A DNA stretch of 25,835 nt, taken from the NCBI GenBank assembly GCA_027604685.1, contig JADHYX010000325.1:1-25835 (forward strand), given 5' to 3'. The notes beneath the pieces were generated by a model. That model saw nothing but the letters and a program-made list of their open reading frames with translations. It had not been told where the DNA came from and did not search any database. This DNA is from Lobulomyces angularis (lineage: Eukaryota; Chytridiomycota; Chytridiomycetes; Lobulomycetales; Lobulomycetaceae). Positions 14,944 to 25,826 of the stretch are shown here, one piece after another; position 1 is the stretch's first letter, and every line of letters begins with the position of its first letter. Made by a program: the position numbers and the translations under genes.

Positions 14944-14962
14944 ATATGATATTATATCATAT
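14944..14962. repeat. AT-rich 19-base palindrome
   Basis: Perfect 9-base arms (ATATGATAT and ATATCATAT) flank one central T, in a run of alternating A and T up to about 14990. It is probably low-complexity sequence, though it could form a small cruciform or a binding site in the upstream region of the RRM gene. Confidence 0.7.
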
Positions 14963-15266
14963 ATCATAATATCACATATCAAATCATATTTGTTTCAGAA
15001 ATTTTTATATGAATAATAAATATTAAACTATTTTTAAATCGTTAAGGCAATTCTAGTCCAATTCAATTTGATAATTTTTATTTACTCTGATTCTCTTCTT
15101 TTAATTCATTAATAATCCTATCTACTCAACAACTTCTTAATTTCTAAAGAGTAACATAGCTGCCATCTAATCTGGTTTGTAACCTATTATAATAACCCCT
15201 TTGAAAAATGATGTACAAATTTTCAAAAATTTTTTTGTACAAACTCATTTTGAAGGAAAATTTAAA

Positions 15267-16255
15267 ATGTCAATTTTGCTGGATCTACCTAGATTCGTTA
15301 TAGTTGCAAACATTTCTCATTCTGGAAATTCTAGAAACTTAAGTCAATTTATTAACACTCTCTGCGCGATTAAAATATTGTCCATAAAGTTTAATGATTC
15401 GACAAGCAAATGTAAAACCGCTATTATTGGTACAATAATTGTTATTTTTTCTCACTCTTTTCATATTTTAGAATTCCAAAACTCAACTGATGCAACAGGC
15501 ATTGTAGGTATAATTGAATTTATTTTTTATTTTTTTTTATTTTTAACAGAGGTATTGGATGGTTTTGCTTTCCATGGAAAAAACTTGCAGGTTGGCTTCT
15601 ATCCTCAACCCACGCAGGAAGTTTTAATGGCATTAGAGTCTACTAAAGTAAAATAACTGCCTATTCCTGTCTCGTTTATAATTTTTAGTTAAGCAAGCGC
15701 TTTGAAAGTCAACAAAAAGGCTTTTCCAAGAAATTCGAAGATTTTTCCACTTTTTCAGGTCAAAATTTCCCACCTTTGTTGAACTCTTTTGGCAAACAAG
15801 AAAACCTAATTCCAAGAAAGTTTTCTGATAATCAAGATTTAGAGGATGAAGCATTGCTTTTAGAATCTATTAATTCTTTTAAAGAAGATGCTCTTATAAA
15901 TGATAAAAAAATCTCACACTCACTACCGATTGGCAATTTTTTTGATAATGAATTTTTTAACAAAAAATCAACTTCTCATAATAGTTTAAGAAGCAGTTCT
16001 CTTCTTACAAGTGGTTTACTTAATGACAACGACGGTAGGATTGGTTTTTTTGTACAAAAGCCTATTTCACCACCACTATCAGATGATTTTGATGTATTAA
16101 AGGTTTCTAACCTTGTACCTCAAACTAGCGCTTCTATGGGCAATTACTTTAGAAAGGAAGATCCAAAAGCAGTAGGAGCTCAGCTAAGTTTTAAGGATGC
16201 TGGAAGAAGTAAGTTCAAAGAAGAATCCGTTAAAATATTTGGTGGTCTTCACTGA
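15267..16255 (+). CDS. RRM-fold protein, possibly calcipressin/RCAN-like
   Basis: Exons 15267-15429, 15472-15507, 15550-15647 and 15689-16255 give 287 residues; 15267 is the first in-frame ATG. Residues 8 to about 85 look like an RNA-recognition-motif fold: strand RFVIVANIS, helix RNLSQFINTL, strand ILSIKFN, strand KTAIIEFQN, then VLDGFAFHGKNLQVGFYP. The last segment resembles GKxMxLYFAQ in calcipressins. After a Ser/Asn-rich linker of about 130 residues comes FFVQKPISPPLSDD (near 219-232), reminiscent of the FLISPPASPP motif of calcineurin regulators. In animal RCAN this motif follows the RRM within about 20 residues, so the linker is unusually long. The calcipressin reading is tentative; a generic RRM protein is the alternative. 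A candidate AATAAA lies at 16290-16295. Confidence 0.55.
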
Positions 16256-16560
16256 GCTTGTAGAGATAATGGAATGTTTTGTATATTTAAATAAAGTTAT
16301 AAATTAGAAAAAAATGGAGGATACGAATAAATTTTAAGATTATAAATATTAATTTTGATTAAATTTTCTTAAGAAGAATTTAACAAATTTTTAATTACTA
16401 TGAAAAAAAAAAATTGGTTATGCTGTCAGTCGAAGTGTCAGCTAAGAATGAGAAGCTAATTTTCTACTGTCTTTTTCTAAGAATTTATTTATGGAGATTA
16501 TTTGACTAAACAGCATTTTAAACTGAAAAAAAATTTTGTTAAAATTGCATTTCATTTAAA
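16256..16560. other. Intergenic stretch before the deaminase gene
   Basis: This 305-base gap contains the likely polyadenylation signal AATAAA (16290-16295), 35 bases past the stop codon of the RRM gene, and then the promoter region of the deaminase. I see no gene, repeat or conserved motif otherwise. Confidence 0.6.
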
Positions 16561-18461
16561 ATGAATCAAACTTCTAATGACAAGATAAATCTTACTAATT
16601 CAGTGAGAATGGACGAGGTAGATAAAGAGGTTTCTCAATTGCTGTTGTCGAATTCCTCAACAAGAATAAGATCGAGAGGTATATGACACATAGTTAAAAA
16701 AAACATCCTAAATGTTATGTTCAACACTCATTTTTGTTTGCAACAGATGCTTTTATGCTAATTGCTTTATGGTAACTTAATATCAAATTAGAATATGTTT
16801 TTTTTTATTTTAGCTGAAGGATGCAACTATTTCCAAAGCCTGTCTTTTTCAATGCTGCTCAACCTACAGGTAATAACAAATTCAAATTTGCTAAGATTAG
16901 AAAAGGAGTTGTAAATTTCCTTTTTTTTTTTTTTCATGCTTATAAAATGTGAAGGTTCTCGTTTCTGCAGAGGAAAGAATTTTGGTAGCTGATTCTAACG
17001 GAGAAGCACATGCAATTGTTAGAGCATTATTAAACTCACCAGTTCCTCCGAAAGGATGTGATGTTTATGTTTCCCGATTTCCCTGTCAGTTTTGTTATTT
17101 AGTTTATTAGTATTTAAAATTTTGTATATTAGGTTCCCTTTGCACAAAAATTATGGTACAAGGTGAATAACCTTTTATACGACAAGATTATTATTAACTT
17201 TTGCAATATCTGAATAGCCGGCGTCAGAAAATGCTATTATTTTCCAGCAAAGGTAAAATTTTAAAATTAAAAATCTTAAATCAAAATTCTATTGCAGAAA
17301 TGGGAAATGCAAATTGATGAAGAAGGAAATGTAAAAGAAAAGAAAGAAAAAAACAGGCGTTCTGTATCTAGATTAGTTTCTAACAATACTATTGGTAAGA
17401 ATTTAACTGCAAGTAATGTTGCTTAAAAAAGAGAAAGCCCTGGGGTTGTATATACCTCAATGGGATCATAGCTACTTAGAGCGATGTGCAGTGGAGACAG
17501 CTAATAGTTCTTATACCAATTTTACTGGACTCTTTGCTGATGTACCAAATATTTGGGAACTTGATGAGGAAATATCAACTCATGCAGGTATTGCGCCAAG
17601 ATGGAATACAATTTCATTAAAATTCAGGAAAACATTGGCTGCTATTGCGCATCTGAAAAGGATATATGATGTACCAGTTTTTAAGCAAATACATCATCAT
17701 CAATTGGTGTCGAGTTGTTTGGAAGGAGAAATGGAAGAGTGTCCGGAAATAATTAGTCATGCCATAGTTTTGGCACATATAGCTGCACGCAGAACTGATG
17801 ACCCGAAGGTAACTTTCATTGTGATTAGGAAAATCCAATAATTTCTTTAAAGGTAGGAGTTGGTGCCATAATTATTGAAAATAATAGATATGTTTCCATT
17901 GCATGGTTTTTAAAATTTTAAAATATTTTTGATTTTTATTTTATAGGAATGGTTTTCCAAAGAAGGCGGTAAGAAAATGAGGGAAGCTTTAACTTATATA
18001 GCCCTCTTTATCAGCAACATTTAGATTATCCTCAGGCTGGTGCAGATGATTCTATTGAAGACGAAGAGCTGAAATACGATTATATTTTACATGCGGAGCA
18101 GTAAGTATAAATTCATAATCGCTATTTACTTAAAAATTAGAAATGCGCTTCTTTGGAGGAATCCGACTGGGGTGCGCCTAAAAGGTTTGTAATTTTGTTA
18201 AAGTCAGGTAACTTAATTTAAATTCAGAGGCAACTTTGGTAACTACTAAGAAACCATGTGATGAATGTAGTCCAATGATACATGATATGGGAATTACGAA
18301 AGCTTTTACCAATAGACAAACTTTAAAGTCTATTGATGACCCAGCGCGATTACGAGGTACTTTACTAATAATAACAAAAATAACGTGCTTTAGGCCTAAG
18401 CTACGATAAGTGCCATAATATGATAGAGGATATATATATATTTGCAACAACCTCAAATTAA
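16561..18461 (+). CDS. CDADC1: CDADC1-family double cytidine/dCMP-type deaminase
   Basis: Fourteen exons (16561-16678, 16747-16771, 16820-16869, 16971-17084, 17133-17162, 17218-17252, 17298-17394, 17432-17808, 17853-17905, 17947-17968, 18015-18100, 18141-18184, 18228-18356, 18394-18461) give 415 residues. An N-terminal block DAFMLIALWMQLFPK resembles the same place in vertebrate CDADC1. The first deaminase fold has EAHAIVRALL (H78, no following Glu) and FPCSLCTKIM (C103, C106); it looks catalytically dead. The second has YILHAEQNALLW (H333, E335) and KKPCDECSPMI (C361, C364), a complete zinc and proton-transfer site. It is preceded by RTDDPKVGVGAIII. Such enzymes deaminate cytosine in nucleotides; the vertebrate protein is reported to act on dCTP or cytidine. 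Substrate here is not known. The acceptors at 16819 and 17431 were chosen to restore frame. Confidence 0.85.
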
Positions 18462-18525
18462 CTATCTTTTCATGTTTTGCTGCAAAAAAAAGAAATTTTT
18501 GGTTTCCAATTTCAAGAATGTTTAT

Positions 18526-18951
18526 TTATCTGGTAGGTGGACTAACTAAAATTACTCCATCTCCTCTAACAAACAACATTTCATAATTTTTTTTAACAGT
18601 CTAAAATATAAGAAGTTACAAAATTTTAAAATGTTTTTACCCTAATCATTTCTTCATAAGTCTCTGGATTTACTTCTACCTGAGTAATAATTTCTTCCGC
18701 GTCTGATAAAACCAAATTCATATGTTGATCATAAGCCTAATAAAAAATGGAATAAAATTGAATGAATACAACTTTCAATAATTATTTCAATAAGCACATT
18801 TAATTTTCCTCGCAACTCTCTGTCATTCCGCAATTTCACATAAATCCTTTCATCTAAAGAGAGTCGAACTAAATCTATTGGAGATTCCTAAAATAATTAA
18901 TAACGAGAGGCGGTAGCAAATATTTTAAACTAAAAAAATCTTAATTACCAT
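18526..18951 (-). CDS. LSM3: U6 snRNA-associated Sm-like protein LSm3
   Basis: Exons 18951-18949, 18887-18798, 18736-18641 and 18600-18526 give 87 residues. The first exon is the bare ATG. The Sm1 motif is in [39 protein letters not shown], read across the 18797-18737 intron. Sm2 is [15 protein letters not shown]. The Glu-Thr-Tyr-Glu-Glu segment between the motifs is typical of LSm3. The protein is part of the nuclear LSm2-8 ring on U6 snRNA and the cytoplasmic LSm1-7 decapping ring. Its stop codon is 64 bases from the stop of the convergent deaminase gene, so the two 3' untranslated regions very probably overlap. Confidence 0.96.
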
Positions 18952-19514
18952 AAATTTTGGATTATATATTTTTTTTGTACCACTATTGATGTGGCAAAAT
19001 TAAACTTTTATGAACAACACAAAGAAAACAAAGGATTACAACGAATTACAATGAATATCTAATATATTCTAGTATGATTTGTACCTGCACTACATGATAA
19101 TAATGTAAGGAAGAATAGTAGTTTTTCGTAGTAATAACATTTTTTTTTTTGGTGTTTTGCAATTTCATAATCTAAGAAATATCAACTTTTAAAGGTGCTT
19201 CCCAGTGTTTAATTACTGTTTAATCTGCTTTTTAACAGAGCTTTTTTTTGTTCTCTGGATTCCCCTGATGAAGTAGGAGACGGTGGCCACACTGGTTCAA
19301 CCTTTTACCATTAAATCTTGATTTTTAATTCAATTAAATTTTTAATTTTTATTCATTTTTGTTATTTTCTTTATTTTCTTTTTTAGAAATTATAATTTTT
19401 TCTTTTTTGTGTAACAGTATATGGTGACGTTAAATAAAATGAATAAGAAAGGATTTAATCTGCTCATCTAATTAACTACCAATGATATTTTTATTTTAAA
19501 ATTTTTTTATTTAA
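18952..19514. other. Intergenic region between the TOK channel and LSM3
   Basis: This 563-base gap on the minus strand lies after the channel's stop codon and before the LSM3 start. It should contain the channel's 3' untranslated region and the LSM3 promoter. It is very AT-rich except for the island at 19195-19306, listed separately. Confidence 0.5.
19195..19306. other. Second GC-richer island, candidate structured RNA or short exon
   Basis: By hand count about 29 of the 53 bases in 19250-19302 are G or C, against very AT-rich flanks. CCAGTGT (19202-19208) can pair with ACACTGG (19289-19295), closing a loop of 80 bases. GTGGCCAC (19283-19290) is a perfect 8-base palindrome. On the plus strand a short frame reads SPDEVGDGGHTGSTFYH then stop, preceded by an AACAG acceptor-like site at 19233-19237. 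I found no upstream exon in a compatible frame. It could be an untranslated segment, a small RNA gene or a terminal coding exon. Confidence 0.35.
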
Positions 19515-22361
19515 TCAAATCAAAGGACTCAGCTCATCCTCAGAATTATTGTTAGAAGAAAACCTCTTTGAGAGGGACTGCTTCCAGCTGCCAATTTTGT
19601 TGGAAAGTGCATTGGATTGATAATTTGCGTCCCTATCAAATACCCTGACAATTTCCTGTTTTTTACTCACATGTCTATGTTTTCGATTGTTCTTTGTTTT
19701 TGAAATTCTTGAATTGGAAGACGATGCCTCACAACTAGAAGCGACTTCATCCTCACTGGATTTACAACGATGAATTTCCACATTATCACTATTACATTCA
19801 CTATCTTCATCACTATCATGGTCCACAACTTTGTTGAAATTCAAGTTGATACTGTGACTACTCTCGAAAAAATTTCGACTAGGTAATGAAAGAGGATAAA
19901 TAATTTCAACTCCTTCAGCTTTTGGTAAGTTACTTAATTCCGGATTACTAATTCCGAAATTTTGATGGTATATTGTTTCTGAATGGATTTGTGGAACAGA
20001 CAAAGAATTGCAATGTGTCATTGATTCTAAATTAAACTCACTTCTTGGGGATATATAGTTTTGTTGTTGTTGATTAATAAAATTTTTCACTCTACTAAAA
20101 TCATTGGCTTCATTTTTTTCTGAGTATGCGAATGCCTCTTTCAAATTTTCAAACTTATTACGGATATTTTTTCCAAAAATTTTTTTTAATTTTGCTTTCT
20201 TTTCGTATCTATCAACCCTTTTTTCTATTTTCTCGCACTCCACGATCCATTGATTCATAGCTCTTTCTGCAACCATGCTCGAGAGATACTTTTTAATTCG
20301 AAAAAATGGATAAAAGCAAAAAAAAAAAATTTTACAGTAATGCTGGCGATTCCGATAAAAACGTGCCATATCTTAAAAAATTTAATGATAGGTCTATGAG
20401 ATTTCTTACAAACAAGCTTCTCCCCATAATAGTTTTTAAGGAATAATCACCATATCCAATAGTACTTAGTGAACAAAAGCTAAAATAAATTCCTTCAAAA
20501 TAGCTCCATCCTTCTAACAATGAAAAAATTCCACCAAATAAAAAATGATTTCCAAATATGGCTAACAATGCAAAAAATATTTGATTTCGAAAAGTTTTTC
20601 TAAACAGAATTTCTTGAAGTAAGAAAAAAAGTGGCAAGTTCACGATAGCTTACTTGGTTACTTCAATAACAAAATTTTTTTGATTGAAATTTTCAATATT
20701 GTTCGAAAGAATTCGAAGTTGAGGTAATGCATCATTCCTGGTCAAAGTTAAAGTGTTCAACTGGTTATTTCCATTGATTTTTGTGTCCATATAGAATTCC
20801 GAATGTGGCAAAATAGATTTAGGTAAATTCAGATAAGGCACTGCAGACTGAGGAGAAGTCAAATTTTCACCACATCCATTTTTCAAATGTGCCTTAAAAT
20901 AATTTCCTTTAGTTACATGTAGATTTGCCAAATCTAATGCCTCGAGATTCCAATTCGTAGTATTCCTTTCAAAGTAATCGTTGTTGCATTGAGGTACAAT
21001 CATGGGACTGCACAGCGGTGAGCATCCTACAAAAATTACGTTTTTAAAAAAATTAACCAAGTACGCACCTGTAAAACTTATGTGCTCCTTTCTGTCATTA
21101 TTGTTAACCAACAGATTTTTGGAAACTCGTAAATTGTCACTTGAATTTGAGGAGGGTTGGTTCGAAGTTCTATGGTCTAGAGAAGGCATCTCCAAATCTG
21201 AAAAGCGTTCGCGTTCTTTTACACCTAACGACTTGGAGAATTGAGATGCTAACTGAAATGTAACCAACTCCAAAAGGACATTTCGAATTGTATATATCTG
21301 AGAGCCAATTAAAAATATGCCAACCGTGGATAAAGCGGGAGTTAGAGCTAAAAAAATTTTTTGGTTAATTATAATTTATAATTTACCTTTTCCCATAAAA
21401 GTTTTCGGAGTGATGTCACCAAATCTGAAATAATTTAAAAAAAAAATATTTAAATGTTACCCTATGGTAGTAACAGTACAAACTACAAAGTATAAGCTAT
21501 CATCGAAATCCCAATTCTCCATGCTAGAATATATAAAGCCAACACCTTATTAATCAGCTAACAATTAGGAACATTAAATGCATACCTAATATGTAAGAAA
21601 GGGATGATATTGTTAACATTATTAATTGTCTTTGACTTGGAGTTATATTCGAATCTAAATATATCTATAGATACAAAAGTTATATTAAAAAGAAAGTTTT
21701 ATTGGTACATAATTCTGACGTCGGTGTAAATACTGTTGAAATGTTGCTAGGCAGGCAACAGAAATTGAAGTAAGAGCACAAATTAAAGAATAGAAAAATC
21801 CTGTTCAGTTAAATTATAGTTTATAGACTTATAATTTACCTTCCGAATAATCATGTTTTATATTTGTTGACAGAGTTACAATCAAAAAAACAATGCATAA
21901 GGCAGTACTGATACTGCCTTGCAAAAAAGCTCCAAATATAAATAATCTAGAAGCTGTTTTAATTTTTTTTTCCAGCATTCTTACAAACAAGGAAGCACAG
22001 CCAATTAGGCCGCCTGTTAAAGATAAAAGGGAAATTAGTATTACAGGCCAAGGTTGTATATAAACTTGGTCCTGTGGTCTTCGTTTGTATATTACATTGT
22101 GAATGTCATTGTCCAGAGGTGATTTTAGCCAGCCAGGAACTGTAACAGCTTGAACATTTAAAAAAGTAGCAACTGGGAACGCTAATTAAAAATTAATAAG
22201 ATTCAGTATAATCACTACTCATTTATTGTGAATTGGAACATTTCCCGTAAATTTAAAAAACTTTAACTCTTTCTACAAAGAGATTAAATTACTGCCTTAC
22301 CTATTCCACACCATAATGGAATGTATTTTTCCACTGCATGCCTTTCTACGCTTTCTGCCAT
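19515..22361 (-). CDS. TOK1: Two-pore outward-rectifier-type potassium channel (TOK family)
   Basis: Eleven exons (22361-22301, 22181-21840, 21800-21709, 21664-21586, 21545-21461, 21424-21387, 21347-21069, 21026-20654, 20599-20410, 20371-20336, 20288-19515) give 782 residues. Four N-terminal membrane segments come first, starting near KYIPLWCGIAFPVATFL. Pore 1 follows: QRQLIMLTISSLSYILGVGFIY, ENWDFDDSLYFVVCTVTTIGFGD (filter 219-223), TPKTFMGKALTPALSTVGIF. Pore 2 is SLLEGWSYFEGIYFSFCSLSTIGYGD (filter 497-501) with MGRSLFIWHVFIG after it. Eight membrane helices with two P-loops is the TOK plan of fungi, as in yeast Tok1. The loop between helices 6 and 7 is about 190 residues, Ser/Asn-rich and longer than I expect. 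The C-terminal tail of about 255 residues starts with a charged helix and has acidic-serine clusters. Intron 21027-21068 is discussed in the findings. Confidence 0.9.
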
Positions 22362-22549
22362 CTTAATTTTATGTTTTTTTTACTAATTTAAATATTTAGT
22401 ATTTTAAAAAATATTTTTTAGGAGAGGAATGAAATTCTTATATGACATATGACTTCTTAATAATGACGTTGCAATTTTTATTAATGCTTAATCAAGCTAA
22501 TTTAAATAGACAAAAAAAGTCTAACTGTAAGCCAAAATTTATGTTGATG

Positions 22550-24087
<1,538 letters not shown>

Positions 24088-24292
24088 TATCTTTTGCTAC
24101 AGTTATTGGTTTTAAATTCTTAAATAAATAAATTATTAAATATTATAAATTAATTTTAAGATTTAATTTCCCCACGAGATAATTTGAAATAAGATTGCGG
24201 AATTTAAAAAGTACCACAATTTGCCGTCAATCAAAAAAACAAAGTTGTTGAAGAATTAATTGAGGTTAGCAAAGTGTTTCTGAAAAAGAGCT
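24088..24292. promoter_or_regulatory. Divergent promoter region, cystathionine gamma-lyase and CRAL-TRIO gene
   Basis: The two genes start 205 bases apart on opposite strands, so this stretch must serve both. It is strongly AT-rich (for example 24118-24170). I see no clear TATA box or palindromic operator. Co-regulation is inferred from arrangement only. Confidence 0.55.
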
Positions 24293-25365
24293 ATGAGTCT
24301 TTCTGAGGTGCAAAAACTAGTAAAGTTTTAAGAAATTGATGGGTTTAAAATTTTCAGGATTTTCTTAAATTTGTAGAAACGAAAAATCTACCTAAAATTA
24401 ATGATTTTTTTGATCAACAAGATTTGTTGGGTATATTTTAGAAATTTTGTCAAAATTTGTTATGAAAATATATATAGATTACTTTATTGGTCATTCGTTA
24501 AATAAGGAAGATGCCTTAACTGCAATAAAAGAAACCATTACATGGAGAATGCAGATGAATTTTCCTGTACTGACTTTAAATGAAAATGGTTAGAATTATT
24601 AAATTCAATTTAACAGTTTTACTTACTAATTTTGTTAATTGGGAAGAACCGGAGGAATTTCAAAGACTTGACTTAAGTAATAAGTTGTTTTGGTTACCAT
24701 TCCTAGTTAATAATGAGAATCCTATCTTAGTGTGGAGATCAGTGTATACTAAAAATGCAATTATACGCTAACTTTTTATTTTTTCAAGAAATCATAAACC
24801 TACCAATGGTGATGTTGATAGCTTAAATCTGCACATAAAATGGATTGGCTATCATATTTTATTGGCTAAAAAAAGCAATATACTGAAAAGCAGCTTGTAT
24901 TTATTTGTAGATAGGTAAAATTGAATTTCTTTGTTGCTAGGTTGAATTGATGACATGTTTGTTTAGATACGATTCGAATCACTCTCACACCGATCTAGCT
25001 CTTGTTAAAGTCCTTGCTTCTACTTTTGGGCAGCACTTTCCGTAATTGACAAAGACCAAATTAATTTTCATTGTTTTTTTTATAGTGAAAAAATGTTCAA
25101 AATTTTAGTTTTTCCAAACTCAACTTTGCTAACAATTTTATGGAAAGTTGTTAGAAAGTTTTTAGACCCACTGACAGTGAAAAAAATTATGTTATTAAAT
25201 GAAAGCGAATTTAAGCTAGAATTCAACAAATTATTAAATATTACTGAAAATAGTAACCTAATTCCACTTCTCCCCAAAAATTATGGAGGCGAATGCACAA
25301 ATGACTTTCCAACTAAAAAGAGCTTGTTGGCGTTAAAAAAAAGTTTGTTTGATTTACATAAATGA
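24293..25365 (+). CDS. CRAL-TRIO (Sec14-like) lipid-binding domain protein
   Basis: Exons 24293-24319, 24358-24430, 24478-24588, 24647-24743, 24789-24914, 24967-25041 and 25086-25365 give 262 residues. The N-terminal CRAL-TRIO lead is LNKEDALTAIKETITWRMQMNFP. The lipid-binding fold follows: KLFWLPFLVNN, IKWIGYHILLAKK, SLYLFVDRYD, FPEKMFKILVFPNSTLLTILW, VVRKFLDPLTVKKIMLL, and LPKNYGGEC at the end, matching the LPxxYGG motif. Such domains carry phosphoinositides, tocopherol or other small lipids between membranes. The layout is closest in memory to MOSPD2-type CRAL-TRIO domains, but no MSP domain or membrane anchor is present. The fourth exon start is uncertain: an alternative AG at 24616 would give a 28-base intron and ten extra residues in the same frame. 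AATAAA at 25377-25382 is a likely polyadenylation signal. Confidence 0.82.
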
Positions 25366-25586
25366 TTTCACATTCAAATAAATCTTGGCTGTTAATTCAA
25401 TTATTGATGTTTTTCATAAGTTACTTACGTCTTTTAAATACTGATCATTTATGATTGATTTAAAATCAATAAAAAATAAAATTTTCCGACTGCGTGATTT
25501 GAAATTAGGAATGCTCAAATTTCTATTCATTTTTTTCATATGTTGAATGAATAATATCTCAACAAAAAAAATAATTCTTAGAAGGT

Positions 25587-25594
25587 AAAAAAAA
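25587..25594 (-). terminator. RNA polymerase III terminator of the initiator tRNA
   Basis: A run of eight T on the minus strand (A on plus) begins six bases after the tRNA discriminator base. Runs of four or more T end Pol III transcription. Confidence 0.85.
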
Positions 25595-25599
25595 TTGGT

Positions 25600-25672
25600 T
25601 AGCAATCACTGGTCTCGATCCAGTGACCTCAGGGTTATGAGCCCTGCGCGCTTCCAGCTGCGCCAGATTGCT
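25600..25672 (-). tRNA. Initiator tRNA-Met (CAT)
   Basis: The minus strand folds into a full cloverleaf. The acceptor stem is AGCAATC with GATTGCT, followed by discriminator A. The anticodon arm is CAGGG-CTCATAA-CCCTG, with anticodon CAT. The T arm is ACTGG-ATCGAGA-CCAGT. Initiator features are all visible: A1:T72, three consecutive G:C pairs next to the anticodon loop, and A54 with A60 in the T loop (ATCG in place of TTCG). The middle closely resembles the yeast initiator, sharing GGAAGCGCGCAGGG and CTCATAACCCTGA. An internal A box (TGGCGCAGCTGG) and a B-box-like GGATCGAGACC are present. No intron and no encoded CCA are seen. Confidence 0.96.
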
Positions 25673-25730
25673 ACGTTGTTGTTAAAGGTTTTACGATATT
25701 TGTTTTCAATTAATTGGTTTTAGTATATAA

Positions 25731-25772
25731 ACCTAAAAGTCGTTTAAAGATTATTGTGTAACGACTTTAGGT
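25731..25772. repeat. Inverted repeat, 13-base arms with one bulge
   Basis: ACCTAAAAGTCGTT (25731-25744) is complementary to AACGACTTTAGGT (25760-25772) apart from one extra A, leaving a 15-base loop. The right arm is also part of the direct repeat described next. The stem lies upstream of the initiator tRNA gene. Confidence 0.8.
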
Positions 25773-25826
25773 ATTAAACTTAGTAATTCTTTTTAATTAA
25801 TAGAGATTATTTTATAACGACTTTAG
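25749..25826. repeat. Two 22-base near-identical direct repeats
   Basis: GATTATTGTGTAACGACTTT plus AG at 25749-25770 recurs at 25805-25826 with 20 of 22 bases identical, 56 bases apart. The second copy runs into a 7-base tandem (GACTTTA twice, then GAC) at the window edge, so the array may continue beyond 25835. The nature of the element is unknown. Confidence 0.75.

Larger units (their letters stand above)
14406..15266. other. Divergent intergenic region holding a GC-richer island
   Basis: This 861-base gap separates the start of SGF29 (minus) from the start of the RRM protein (plus), so it must contain both promoters. Position 14612-14830 is visibly richer in G and C than its surroundings and is described separately. 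On the minus strand, GTAAGT-like donors and TAG acceptors within 14450-14610 would allow a spliced 5' leader for SGF29. No open frame here resembles a known protein. Confidence 0.5.

Noticed and set aside
14695..14982. A 95-codon minus-strand open frame over the GC-richer island.
   Set aside because: It begins in the AT palindrome, has no recognisable domain, and is composed partly of poly-A and simple sequence. An internal GTAAGT and TTTTAG pair would interrupt it.
17617..17838. A minus-strand frame inside the deaminase gene.
   Set aside because: It is antisense to a well-supported exon and lacks independent features.
19263..19290. CTGATGA resembling a hammerhead ribozyme core or C/D-box snoRNA C box.
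   Set aside because: No GAAA core follows for a hammerhead, and no convincing D box with terminal stem is present.
19302..19312. CCTTTTACC resembling the U5 snRNA loop sequence GCCUUUUAC.
   Set aside because: The flanking bases do not form the U5 stem and the match is only eight bases.
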